Shown here in pieces: positions 6,109 through 13,745 of a stretch of DNA of 14,795 nucleotides (position 1 is the first letter of the stretch; each line of letters begins with the position of its first letter). This DNA comes from Patescibacteria group bacterium. GTDB taxonomy: Bacteria > Patescibacteriota > Patescibacteriia > JAGPKW01. The notes under the pieces were generated by a model that was not told the DNA's origin, ran no database searches, and worked only from the letters and a program-made list of their open reading frames with translations. The stretch lies in the NCBI GenBank assembly GCA_018053685.1, contig JAGPKW010000008.1:1-14795 (forward strand). The letters are read 5' to 3'. A program made the translations under genes and the position numbers.

Positions 6109-7224
6109 TCATTGCTTGACCTTTTTGTAATAAGTGTCGGGGTTATCTGGATTAAATATTTCATCTGCCCAGAATAATACAATCATCTCTTCTTTACCTA
6201 CATTTTCAATGGAGTGAGTGTATCCTGGTGGAATATCAATTATTTTAATTTCTTTATCGGTAACATTAAATGAAATAATGCTATCGCTAAAAATATGCCT
6301 AAATCTTATGATGGCTTCACCCTTTATTACACAAAACTTTTCAATTTTCGTATTATGGTAATGGTTTCCTCTTTCTATTCCTTCTTTTGTGGTTGAAATG
6401 AAAATTTGTCCAAATTGTCTGGATTTAAGGAGTTCAAAGAGAGTTCCACGAGAATCAGTTTTAGTTTCTACAGAATATATAAAATCTTCAGGCTCAAGAT
6501 AAGAAAGATATGTAGCATATAGGTCTTTTATTAACTCATTTGATAGGTCTGGAACTATAGAAGTTTCTCTAATTGCTCTAAATTCACAGATTATCTTTGC
6601 TAATTCTCCCAAAATAATTTTAAAAGTCTTATTAACTTCGTAGTAATATTTATTTACATCCAATGTTTTATCAAGTATAGAAATAAATGAATTTATAACA
6701 TCATCTATATAAACTAAGGTTAACTCTTTATTCTCATCGGTAATAGTAATATCAAGATTATGTGAAATATTGTAGCAAAATGTAGAGACAACAGAATTGT
6801 AATTTGGTCTTGACCACTTACCAAATACATTAGGAAGCCTAAAAATACAAATTGGTGCTTTACATCTCTTGCTATATTCAATTAAAACTTCTTCAGCTCT
6901 TCTTTTACTCTTGCCATAAATATTATCAAGATCAGTCTGAGTAGAGGAGCTCATAACTATAGGAATGGATTTATTTAATTCTGAAAGAATATCTACTATT
7001 TTTTTAGTTAACTCAACATTCCCTTCTTCAAAGTCTTCTTCCTTTTCAGAACGATTAACTCCAGCTAAATGGTAAACAAAATCAGCTTGTTTTAAATGTG
7101 ATTTTAAAGTTTCTAAATTATCCTCTTTATCAAAATAAAGGATATTAATATTATCTTTTCGCAGTAAGCTCTCTATAAGATTCATTCCTATGAATCCACT
7201 ACTACCAGTTATTAGGATATTCAT
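6109..7224 (-). CDS. capF: UDP-2-acetamido-2,6-dideoxy-hexulose epimerase/reductase (CapF/WbjC)
   Basis: This 371-residue protein has the two-domain layout of CapF/WbjC/FnlB, close to the usual length of about 370. The N-terminal extended-SDR domain carries the NADPH loop GSSGFIG (7-13), SSS at 92-94 and the catalytic Tyr103-x3-Lys107 (YGKSK). The C-terminal cupin shows motif 1, GNHYHNTKIEKFCVIKG (286-302; His288, His290, Glu295), and motif 2, PPGYTHSIEN (332-341; His337). In S. aureus CapF the Zn-cupin epimerises C3 of the CapE product and the SDR domain then reduces C4, giving UDP-2-acetamido-2,6-dideoxy-L-talose. The ATG at 7224 overlaps the 3' end of capE by 23 nt, which suggests coupling; an AAAGGTAG-like site lies upstream. 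The stop is TGA at 6111-6109. Confidence 0.92.
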   Translation of the reverse strand: MNILITGSSGFIGMNLIESLLRKDNINILYFDKEDNLETLKSHLKQADFVYHLAGVNRSEKEEDFEEGNVELTKKIVDILSELNKSIPIVMSSSTQTDLDNIYGKSKRRAEEVLIEYSKRCKAPICIFRLPNVFGKWSRPNYNSVVSTFCYNISHNLDITITDENKELTLVYIDDVINSFISILDKTLDVNKYYYEVNKTFKIILGELAKIICEFRAIRETSIVPDLSNELIKDLYATYLSYLEPEDFIYSVETKTDSRGTLFELLKSRQFGQIFISTTKEGIERGNHYHNTKIEKFCVIKGEAIIRFRHIFSDSIISFNVTDKEIKIIDIPPGYTHSIENVGKEEMIVLFWADEIFNPDNPDTYYKKVKQ

Positions 7225-8263
7225 CTACTTTTCTACCTTTTAATTGCTCCTTAACATAATCAACCATTAAAAGTAATTCTTTAATTTCTGCAATATTCAA
7301 TCTTCTTGTATTATGAGATGTATACGGCTCAATATTATTTTTAATACATTCACCATTCTCAAAATATTTGGAATAATTGAGGTCTCTTGTATCAGGGGGA
7401 ACTCTATAGTAATTTCCTAAGTCTTCAGCTATAGCTTTCTCTTCTGAAGTAAGAAGACTTTCATAAAGCTTCTCTCCATGTCTTGTGCCAATTATCTTTA
7501 TTTCATTGTGTGCGTTAAATAGTTCTATTAGTGCTTGCGCTAAATCTCCTATTGTACACGCAGGAGCTTTCTGAACAAACATATCTCCTTGATTACCATT
7601 GTTGAAAGCATACAAAACTAAATTAATAGCATCGTCAAGAGACATCATAAATCTTGTCATATTAGGGTTTGTTAGTGTCAATGGTCCATTACTCTTTATT
7701 TGTTCAATGAAGAGCGGGATTACAGAACCACGGGATGCCATTACATTACCGTATCTTGTTCCACAAAAAGTTGTAATTGATGAATCAATAGTTCTTGACT
7801 TTGCTACCATTATCTTTTCCATCAATGCTTTGCTCATTCCCATTGCATTAATGGGATAAACTGCCTTATCAGTACTTAGTATAATTACCTTTTTAACTCT
7901 GTTTGCTATAGCGGCATTTAACACATTTTCTGTTCCTATGATATTTGTTTTTACTGCCTCCATAGGGAAAAATTCACATGATGGAACCTGCTTTAGTGCT
8001 GCTGCACTGAATACATAATCTGCTCCTTGCATTGCAATATTGATACTCTCATAGTTACGAACATCGCCGATATAAAATTTAAGTTTATCATTGTTGTATG
8101 CTCTTCGCATATCATCCTGCTTCTTTTCATCTCGGCTAAATATACGAATTTCCTTAATGTCAGTATTAAGAAACTTCTTAACAGCCATATTCCCAAAAGA
8201 ACCAGTCCCACCAGTGATTATAAGAGTTTTATTTGTGAATATCTTTAATATTTCCATCATCAT
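7202..8263 (-). CDS. capE: UDP-GlcNAc 4,6-dehydratase, 5-inverting (CapE/WbjB)
   Basis: This 353-residue cytosolic extended-SDR enzyme starts the UDP-L-FucNAc pathway from UDP-GlcNAc (4,6-dehydration with inversion at C5). The NAD(P) loop is TGGTGSFG (17-24). The catalytic region STDKAVYPINAMGMSK (130-145) is the signature of the FlaA1/CapE/WbjB family, where Met replaces Tyr in the usual YxxxK and Asp132/Lys133 take part in catalysis. Its soluble length separates it from membrane-bound CapD/WbpM proteins. CapF and CapG follow, which supports the L-FucNAc branch over the FlaA1 pseudaminic acid branch. Three ATG codons in a row (8263, 8260, 8257) open the frame, with no visible Shine-Dalgarno sequence. 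The start lies 35 nt inside the upstream propeller gene, so coupling is likely. Confidence 0.93.
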   Translation of the reverse strand: MMMEILKIFTNKTLIITGGTGSFGNMAVKKFLNTDIKEIRIFSRDEKKQDDMRRAYNNDKLKFYIGDVRNYESINIAMQGADYVFSAAALKQVPSCEFFPMEAVKTNIIGTENVLNAAIANRVKKVIILSTDKAVYPINAMGMSKALMEKIMVAKSRTIDSSITTFCGTRYGNVMASRGSVIPLFIEQIKSNGPLTLTNPNMTRFMMSLDDAINLVLYAFNNGNQGDMFVQKAPACTIGDLAQALIELFNAHNEIKIIGTRHGEKLYESLLTSEEKAIAEDLGNYYRVPPDTRDLNYSKYFENGECIKNNIEPYTSHNTRRLNIAEIKELLLMVDYVKEQLKGRKVDEYPNNW

Positions 8264-9287
8264 TAATAATAGAAAAAATTAGGCAATTATCAATATTAAC
8301 TAAAGCTCTTCCACTGAAAAATAGATATGAATTAGGCATTATGCCTTGTGGAAGGCAAATCGTGCCAAATTGAAAATATTTTGGATTCCAAATATCTTTC
8401 TTAAACTTTGCAATCTCACTCCATTCATTACCATCTTTAGAAAACCAAAGATGAGAATATTGAGATTTATTCACTTTGCTCGGCTCTACCATTGTTGCAA
8501 AAAACATTCCTACCTCATTTTCGCCAGCCTCAGTACATGATCCTTGAACTGGCTGAAGTTTAGAAAGTGAGAAATCTTTCTTACTTAATTTACATATAAA
8601 ATTATGTTCTATTTCAGTATCTGTTGAATAGTATAAATGGTCTTTTTTAACAATTATTTGAACAACTCTTGACAATTGACCATTTGAATAGACTTTTCGG
8701 ATTGATTTGAAGGAATCATCGGTTACTGCAATAAATGGCTCTTCTCCATAATCACCTGTAGTTATCCAGATACATTTCATATATTTATCATAGAAAAGTC
8801 CATGAATGTGACGAATTGACCTTTTAGGAAATACATAAGCTATATTCCAGGTTTCGCCCTTATCAGATGAACCATAAATATATACTTCACTTCTTTCAGG
8901 ATTCGAAAAATATTCTCCGAAATAAACATTTCCCTTCTCATCTTTGCAAAGAGATATTGGTCGAGAACCACGAGTGATTGAAAATGTTCTTCTGTAGATT
9001 TTTTCTTTACTCCCTGCCTTAAAAATACCCTTACGAGCTATAATAATTCTGCTGCCATCATCTAATAGAAGCATTTTCCGTGGTGAAAGTCTAAAAAGTC
9101 TTTTTGTTAATCTATTCATCCAAAATGTCTTTTCAGCAAGACTAAATGGAAGTATCCCATCTAATTTGAAATGTTCACAAAAATCAGTTGTAGAAAATAT
9201 TTTATTTTCAATAGCTACGAAAAGTTTATTTTGCTCAAATAATATTGGCTCTATTTTAGAAAAAGATTTTAGAATTTTGAGTTTCAT
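8229..9287 (-). CDS. Asp-box (BNR) beta-propeller protein, sialidase-like fold, function unknown
   Basis: This 352-residue protein shows a clear Asp-box, SSDKGETW (140-147), and a second, one-residue-shorter one, SKDGNEW (283-289). Other blade-like segments end in W or F strands (WITTGDYGEEPFIAV 174-188). This indicates a sialidase-type beta-propeller. The N-terminus (MKLKILKSFSKIEP) is not a signal peptide and no membrane segment is seen, so the protein is probably cytosolic, unlike most secreted sialidases. The Arg triad and Tyr/Glu nucleophile of true sialidases could not be confirmed, so a hydrolase activity is not claimed. ATG 9287 lies 21 nt after the ATP-grasp gene and the 3' end overlaps capE by 35 nt. 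A scaffold, glycan-binding or sugar-modifying role within the pathway is inferred only from context. Confidence 0.75.
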   Translation of the reverse strand: MKLKILKSFSKIEPILFEQNKLFVAIENKIFSTTDFCEHFKLDGILPFSLAEKTFWMNRLTKRLFRLSPRKMLLLDDGSRIIIARKGIFKAGSKEKIYRRTFSITRGSRPISLCKDEKGNVYFGEYFSNPERSEVYIYGSSDKGETWNIAYVFPKRSIRHIHGLFYDKYMKCIWITTGDYGEEPFIAVTDDSFKSIRKVYSNGQLSRVVQIIVKKDHLYYSTDTEIEHNFICKLSKKDFSLSKLQPVQGSCTEAGENEVGMFFATMVEPSKVNKSQYSHLWFSKDGNEWSEIAKFKKDIWNPKYFQFGTICLPQGIMPNSYLFFSGRALVNIDNCLIFSIINDDGNIKDIHK

Positions 9288-9308
9288 TTTTATAATAAAT
9301 CTTCCAAC

Positions 9309-10529
9309 TTAAACAGTACTTGCTTTATAAAAATAAAGTTGGGATAAAACGTAAATTGGAACACCTATTAAAGTCTTTGGATCTTTAAAATCAATTATAG
9401 CATCACATTTCAGATTTTTGTAAGATTTTATAATATCAATAAAACTATATTCCTGATTTTTTATAAAGTAAAAAGCTGAATATATATCTCTCGCAAAATA
9501 GACCCATCTAACATAATCTATTTGTTTCCTTTGTTCTGGAATTCCTAGACCTGCCAAGTCACAATATGCAGACCAAAGAATATCTTTTTCTGCTATTCGA
9601 GTTAAATCCTCCCATAACTGAGGCCTAATATTAACTTCTATCATTTTATAAATTTTATCTCTTGGGTCGTATTTATACTCCGTTCCACATAATCCTTTAA
9701 ATCCCACATTTTCAAGAAATTCTATGCTAAGAGTTTTAACGTCTTTATTGGTTATACTTTCTGCTAAACTAGCGGAACCAAAATTAGGCGGATATTGTCT
9801 AATCTTTCTCCCAGTAAAGTAAGCTTTATTTTTCCCACTTTTATCGAAATAACCCTTGAAAAGATAAATATTCCCCTCAGGGCCAGGTATTACTTCCTGC
9901 AACATTGAATCCTTAAGTAAAACTTTTTCCCTTGAAAAAATTTCATCTAATTGTTTTATATTTTCAATAAGAATTACTTTTTGTCCTTTTAAATGTTTTT
10001 TCCATTTATGAATCAAGTAAGGTTTCAAAATCATAGGAAACCGCAAATTTCTAACTATTTCACTAACTGTTTCTTCTCCTGTTATATATATAGTTTTAGG
10101 AAAGTTTATCTTAAACTTTTCACAAAGTTTATAAAATTCTCTTTTGTTTAAATAAATAGGAGCTATCAAAGGAGATAAGGAATCTTGTATATTATAATAT
10201 TGCTTAAGAATATCAAAATTCTCACTTACTAGTTCAATAAACCTATCAGAACAAGGAATCAATACAGGTTTTAATTCAAATCGCTTTGAAAAATTAATGA
10301 GAGAAGAAAGAAAACTCTTTTTTTTAAAAATTATGCCTCCAAAAGGTTTCTTTATATATTTTGAATATTGTCCTATGGTATAGTTATTAAAATCTACACC
10401 ATAAACTTCTACACCATATTGATTAAGAATTCTACCAACTGCAAGACCTGTTGCAGAAAGCTCAAGAACTAATGCAGGTGGAAAATCTTTGTTTCTCTTC
10501 ATTTTATTATTAAATTTCTCTCCTTTCAT
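9309..10529 (-). CDS. ATP-grasp domain ligase of unknown substrate
   Basis: This 406-residue protein is an ATP-grasp enzyme, a fold that usually joins a carboxylate (as acyl-phosphate) to an amine or thiol. A Rossmann-like pre-ATP-grasp domain begins at PALVLELSATGLAVGRIL (18-35). The ATP-grasp part includes PMILKP (165-170, ATP-binding Lys), QEVIPGPEGN (211-220), GTEYKYDPRD (282-291) and the Mg-binding MIEVNIRP (297-304; Glu298, Asn300, Arg302). The start at 10529 makes an ATGA overlap with the upstream GT stop. A second ATG at 10502 has AAAGGAG about 17 nt upstream and could be the true start, removing nine residues. Related proteins occur in surface-glycan loci and might amidate a uronic acid or attach an amino acid to an amino sugar, but this is inference. 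Confidence 0.82.
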   Translation of the reverse strand: MKGEKFNNKMKRNKDFPPALVLELSATGLAVGRILNQYGVEVYGVDFNNYTIGQYSKYIKKPFGGIIFKKKSFLSSLINFSKRFELKPVLIPCSDRFIELVSENFDILKQYYNIQDSLSPLIAPIYLNKREFYKLCEKFKINFPKTIYITGEETVSEIVRNLRFPMILKPYLIHKWKKHLKGQKVILIENIKQLDEIFSREKVLLKDSMLQEVIPGPEGNIYLFKGYFDKSGKNKAYFTGRKIRQYPPNFGSASLAESITNKDVKTLSIEFLENVGFKGLCGTEYKYDPRDKIYKMIEVNIRPQLWEDLTRIAEKDILWSAYCDLAGLGIPEQRKQIDYVRWVYFARDIYSAFYFIKNQEYSFIDIIKSYKNLKCDAIIDFKDPKTLIGVPIYVLSQLYFYKASTV

Positions 10530-11779
10530 AAATTTTGTTGAATAATTCCTAATAATTTTTTCTCTAATTGATCTAAGATAAGATTTTTATCAAATAATGA
10601 GACTACTGCTTCTCGAGCATTTTTACAAATTTCTGATAATAGATTCTTGTTTTTTAAAACATTAATTATTTCTGTAGTTGCACAATTTAAATCACTATTG
10701 GGATCTATTACAATTCCACAGTTATATTTTCTAATAAGATTTGCTGTTGCACCGTTCTCGTCAACAAATGCAAGAATTGGTTTTCCAGCACTCATATAAG
10801 CAAAAATCTTACCTGGTATAGTTCCGAACCTGTGAGGAGCTTTACCAAGGCTTACAATAACCATATGTGCTACAGAATAATATTTATTTATTTGATCTGA
10901 TGGAATTTGTCCAAGAAATTTAATGTTTGTAAGCTTCATACTTTTTGCTTTATTTATAAGTCTATTTTTTTCTGTTCCTTCACCTAACATTAAAAATTCA
11001 ATTGGAAAATCTCTTTTCTTAAATTCATATGCAACTTTTATTACTATGTCAAGATTCTGAGGGACTCCCATAGCTCCTGCATAGACTATTACATACTTAT
11101 CGCGGAGATTGTATTTTTCTACAATTTCTAAGTCAGGTTCTCTTGGAGTTAAACTTTTAGTGTCGAAGAAAAGTGGTTGAATTCCAATTTTTTCCTCAGG
11201 TAAATTCTTTTCATAGATTAATTTATTACCCATTTCAGGGCAGTATACAAAAATCTTTTTAGCATTTCCGTACGAAATTCTTTCAACTAATAAGCCAAGC
11301 TTTATAAAAAGCTTATTTTTTAATAATCCCATAGCAATTGCACTATCTGGCCAAAGGTCATTTAAGTAAATAACATAAGGGACTTTATAGAGAAAAGATA
11401 ATATAGAGGCTGTAATCCCGAGAAAAATTGGAGGAGAATACATATAAATTATATCAGGTTTTTCTGATGAAGATAAAACATATCCAATAAAAGCTGAAAG
11501 CATAAAAGATACATAATTAAGCAATCTATGGAGAGAGTTTTTCCTTTTAGGAGAAATATAAGACCAAGTTCTAATTATGTTTATTGAATCTTTTCTTTCC
11601 TTTGAAAGGGGAGATTGTTTGTAGCCTGGATATAATTTACCATATGGATAATTCGGAAAAGCAGTCAATACTGTTACTTTGTGCCCTTTATTGCTCAAAA
11701 ATTTAGATATATCCTTCATAAGTAAACTTGCAGAGCCAGACTCAGGCGGATAATACTGAGTAAGTAAAAGAATTTTCAC
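10526..11779 (-). CDS. WbuB-type GT4 glycosyltransferase (probable L-FucNAc transferase)
   Basis: This 417-residue GT-B enzyme matches the WbuB/WbjE style of GT4 transferases. It has MKILLLTQYYPPESGSAS (1-18), the FPNYPYGKLYPGY acceptor-domain segment (41-53), DLWPDS (141-146), VYAGAMGVPQNLD (232-244, donor domain start), LGEGTEK (265-271) and GTIPGKIFAYMSAGKPI (319-335). In the last motif Ala326 stands where many GT4 enzymes have the first Glu of EX7E; members of this branch vary there. WbuB of E. coli O26 transfers L-FucNAc, and this gene leads the operon that makes UDP-L-FucNAc, so that is the best guess for its donor. The start is GTG at 11779-11777 with AAAGGA a few bases upstream, among the clearest ribosome-binding sites here. 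It ends in an ATGA overlap with the ATP-grasp gene. Confidence 0.88.
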   Translation of the reverse strand: MKILLLTQYYPPESGSASLLMKDISKFLSNKGHKVTVLTAFPNYPYGKLYPGYKQSPLSKERKDSINIIRTWSYISPKRKNSLHRLLNYVSFMLSAFIGYVLSSSEKPDIIYMYSPPIFLGITASILSFLYKVPYVIYLNDLWPDSAIAMGLLKNKLFIKLGLLVERISYGNAKKIFVYCPEMGNKLIYEKNLPEEKIGIQPLFFDTKSLTPREPDLEIVEKYNLRDKYVIVYAGAMGVPQNLDIVIKVAYEFKKRDFPIEFLMLGEGTEKNRLINKAKSMKLTNIKFLGQIPSDQINKYYSVAHMVIVSLGKAPHRFGTIPGKIFAYMSAGKPILAFVDENGATANLIRKYNCGIVIDPNSDLNCATTEIINVLKNKNLLSEICKNAREAVVSLFDKNLILDQLEKKLLGIIQQNL

Positions 11780-11892
11780 TTTTTTCCTTTCTTAAATAGT
11801 CAATATCTTATCATCATGCAAAAATTTCAAAAACACTTATATAGTATAATAAGCTTAAACATTTTAAAAAATTATTGTATAATAAAATTCTA
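11780..11892. promoter_or_regulatory. Divergent promoter region between the two transcription units
   Basis: This gap separates the leftward operon (GTG 11779) from the rightward one (ATG 11893), so both must start here. Leftward, TTGAAA (11830-11825) and GATATT (11807-11802) are spaced 17 bp and would give a transcript start about 16 nt before the GTG, just ahead of its AAAGGA site. Rightward, perfect TATAAT hexamers occur at 11845-11850 and 11878-11883; the second has TAAACA 16 bp upstream and would start transcription almost at the ATG. The stretch is so AT-rich that these matches are weak evidence. Confidence 0.4.
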
Positions 11893-12789
11893 ATGAAACA
11901 AGATAAAGATAAGCAAAAAAGCAATATATTAAAAAAAGAAAGGGTCATTATTCTTACTTTTGATTTAGAAGATTGGTTTCACTCAAAGAATTTTTCGATA
12001 CCTTATGAAACTTGGGACAATCAACCTTCACTTCTCATAGATAATACTAAAATGATTTTAGATATTCTTGATCTCTATAACATTAAGGCTACTTTTTTTA
12101 CTCTTGGGTGGATAGCGGAAAAATACCCAGAATTGATAAAAGATATTTATAAAAAAGGGCACGAAGTAGCCTCGCATGGATATAAACATGACTATATTTA
12201 TGAAATGCAACCTAACGACTTTAGAAATGATCTTAAAATAACGAAAAATATAATAGAAAATTTAATTGGAGTAAAAGTTATAGGTTATAGAGCACCTGTA
12301 TTTTCTGTAACTGCAACATCTATTAACATTCTGACTGAAGAGGGATACTTATACGATGTGAGCTATTTCCCTTTAAAAATACATGATAGATACTCAAAAA
12401 ATATTGAATTTTCTTCATTTAAAAGTGTGGTAAGAAAGAATGGTTATTATCTGATAGATAAAAGCTTTTACGAAATTGAAATACCAATTCTTGCAGGTAT
12501 ACCTATTGGTGGGGGAGGTTATTTTAGACTTTCTCCTCTTTTTTTGTGGAATATCTCAGTAGAAACATATTTAAAAACTGTAAGAACCTATTATATTATG
12601 TATTTACATCCATGGGATTTTGATCATAAAAATTATGTTAGAATTAGTAATTTAGGTTTTAAAAACCAATTTAGGCAATATGTGGGCTTGTCTTATTCAA
12701 AGAAAAAATTTTTAGGATTTCTTAATAAATTTAGTAAAAACTATATCTTCTTACGAATTCGTGATCTAATAGAGCGTTGGAAGATATGA
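11893..12789 (+). CDS. Polysaccharide deacetylase, XrtA/DUF3473 type
   Basis: This 298-residue protein is a NodB-fold deacetylase of the type found next to the XrtA (exosortase A) exopolysaccharide genes, with a C-terminal DUF3473-like part. It has motif 1 LTFDLEDWFH (21-30; Asp24, Asp27), ATFFTLGWIAEKYPELI (66-82), motif 2 ASHGYKH (93-99; His95, His99), motif 3 GYRAPVFS (131-138), YDVSYFP (154-160), HDRY (164-167), IGGGGYFRLSP (205-215) and LHPWDFD (238-244; His239). No signal peptide is seen. The frame can be extended to TTG 11875, but ATG 11893 is preferred: the extension adds six residues over a TATAAT box and the family starts close to the catalytic strand. No ribosome-binding site is visible. 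No exosortase or PEP-CTERM gene is in the window, so the link to that system is not shown here. Confidence 0.87.
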   Translation: MKQDKDKQKSNILKKERVIILTFDLEDWFHSKNFSIPYETWDNQPSLLIDNTKMILDILDLYNIKATFFTLGWIAEKYPELIKDIYKKGHEVASHGYKHDYIYEMQPNDFRNDLKITKNIIENLIGVKVIGYRAPVFSVTATSINILTEEGYLYDVSYFPLKIHDRYSKNIEFSSFKSVVRKNGYYLIDKSFYEIEIPILAGIPIGGGGYFRLSPLFLWNISVETYLKTVRTYYIMYLHPWDFDHKNYVRISNLGFKNQFRQYVGLSYSKKKFLGFLNKFSKNYIFLRIRDLIERWKI

Positions 12790-13745
12790 AAACAATTTTA
12801 ATTACTGGAGTTAATGGATTCGTTGGACAAAATCTGATAAATCACTTTCGTAAAAATAATTGGAAAATAATTGCAATTGACAAGTTAAAAAATCCTTTCA
12901 AACCTTTTTCAAATGAATTAGATTATATAACTGCTGATATAATCAATAAGGATGTAATTAATAACATTTTATCAAATTACAGTCAAATTAATTTAGTTAT
13001 CCATACAGCAGGTATATCTGATCACTTTCCGAATACACCATGGAATGAATATTTAAAAATAAATGTTTGTGGAAGTAAGAATATTGCACAGTTATCTTCT
13101 CATTATAATATTAAATATTTTGTATATTTAAGTTCTGCTTCTGTCTACGGAAGAGAATATAAAAATGTTATTGAAAATGACAATTTATATGGATATGATT
13201 TTTATAGCCAGAGTAAGATATTGGCTGAGAAAGAAATTCTAAATAGTAATAGTAATTCAATTATACTAAGGCCATCTCCTTTCTATGGATTTGGAGATCC
13301 TAAAAATACGGTGTATAAATTATTTCATTATATGAGTAAAACTCATATTTCTCCTAAAATGCATGGAACAACAAAATCGCTTTGTTATATAGAGAATTTA
13401 ATTGATTTTTTAGAATTATTGATTAATAACAATAAATGTTTTGGAGAAATATATAATGTAGCAGATGCTGAACCTTATGATTTATCTTATATAACAAGTA
13501 TAATTTCTTCTTATTTGAATACTTTTATGATTCCAATTAAAATTCCGAAGTTTTTAAGTGACAAGATTCGTAATCTTATAAATAGAAAGTATTCTGATAC
13601 TTTTTTAGGTAGAAGCTTAGGGTCCATGCTTAACAATACTTCATTAAATATAGATAAAGCAAAGAATTCTCTACAATATTACCCTAAATTTGACTTGAAA
13701 AGTGGTTTAGAAAAATGTAATGAATGGTATTCATATAAAATTTAA
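12786..13745 (+). CDS. NAD-dependent sugar epimerase/dehydratase (extended SDR)
   Basis: This 319-residue protein is an extended short-chain dehydrogenase acting on a nucleotide sugar. It shows the NAD(P) loop TGVNGFVG (7-14), Asp32 after the second strand, HTAGISDH (73-80), SSASVYG (116-122), the catalytic Tyr140-x3-Lys144 (YSQSK) and LRPSPFYGFGDP (161-172). The exact reaction is not clear. Small SDRs next to an initiating sugar transferase are often 4-epimerases, or 4-keto reductases such as WbpV beside WbpL, and make the sugar that the transferase uses. The start is taken as ATG 12786, which forms an ATGA overlap with the deacetylase stop; an in-frame TTG at 12777 is less likely. Its 3' end overlaps the next gene by 26 nt. 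Confidence 0.85.
   Translation: MKTILITGVNGFVGQNLINHFRKNNWKIIAIDKLKNPFKPFSNELDYITADIINKDVINNILSNYSQINLVIHTAGISDHFPNTPWNEYLKINVCGSKNIAQLSSHYNIKYFVYLSSASVYGREYKNVIENDNLYGYDFYSQSKILAEKEILNSNSNSIILRPSPFYGFGDPKNTVYKLFHYMSKTHISPKMHGTTKSLCYIENLIDFLELLINNNKCFGEIYNVADAEPYDLSYITSIISSYLNTFMIPIKIPKFLSDKIRNLINRKYSDTFLGRSLGSMLNNTSLNIDKAKNSLQYYPKFDLKSGLEKCNEWYSYKI

Noticed and set aside
7599..8540. Plus- and minus-strand frames of 63-86 codons inside capE and the propeller gene.
   Set aside because: All are shadows of conserved coding sequence with no independent support.
8229..9287. Calling the propeller protein a sialidase.
   Set aside because: Asp-boxes show only the fold; catalytic residues could not be identified and there is no export signal.
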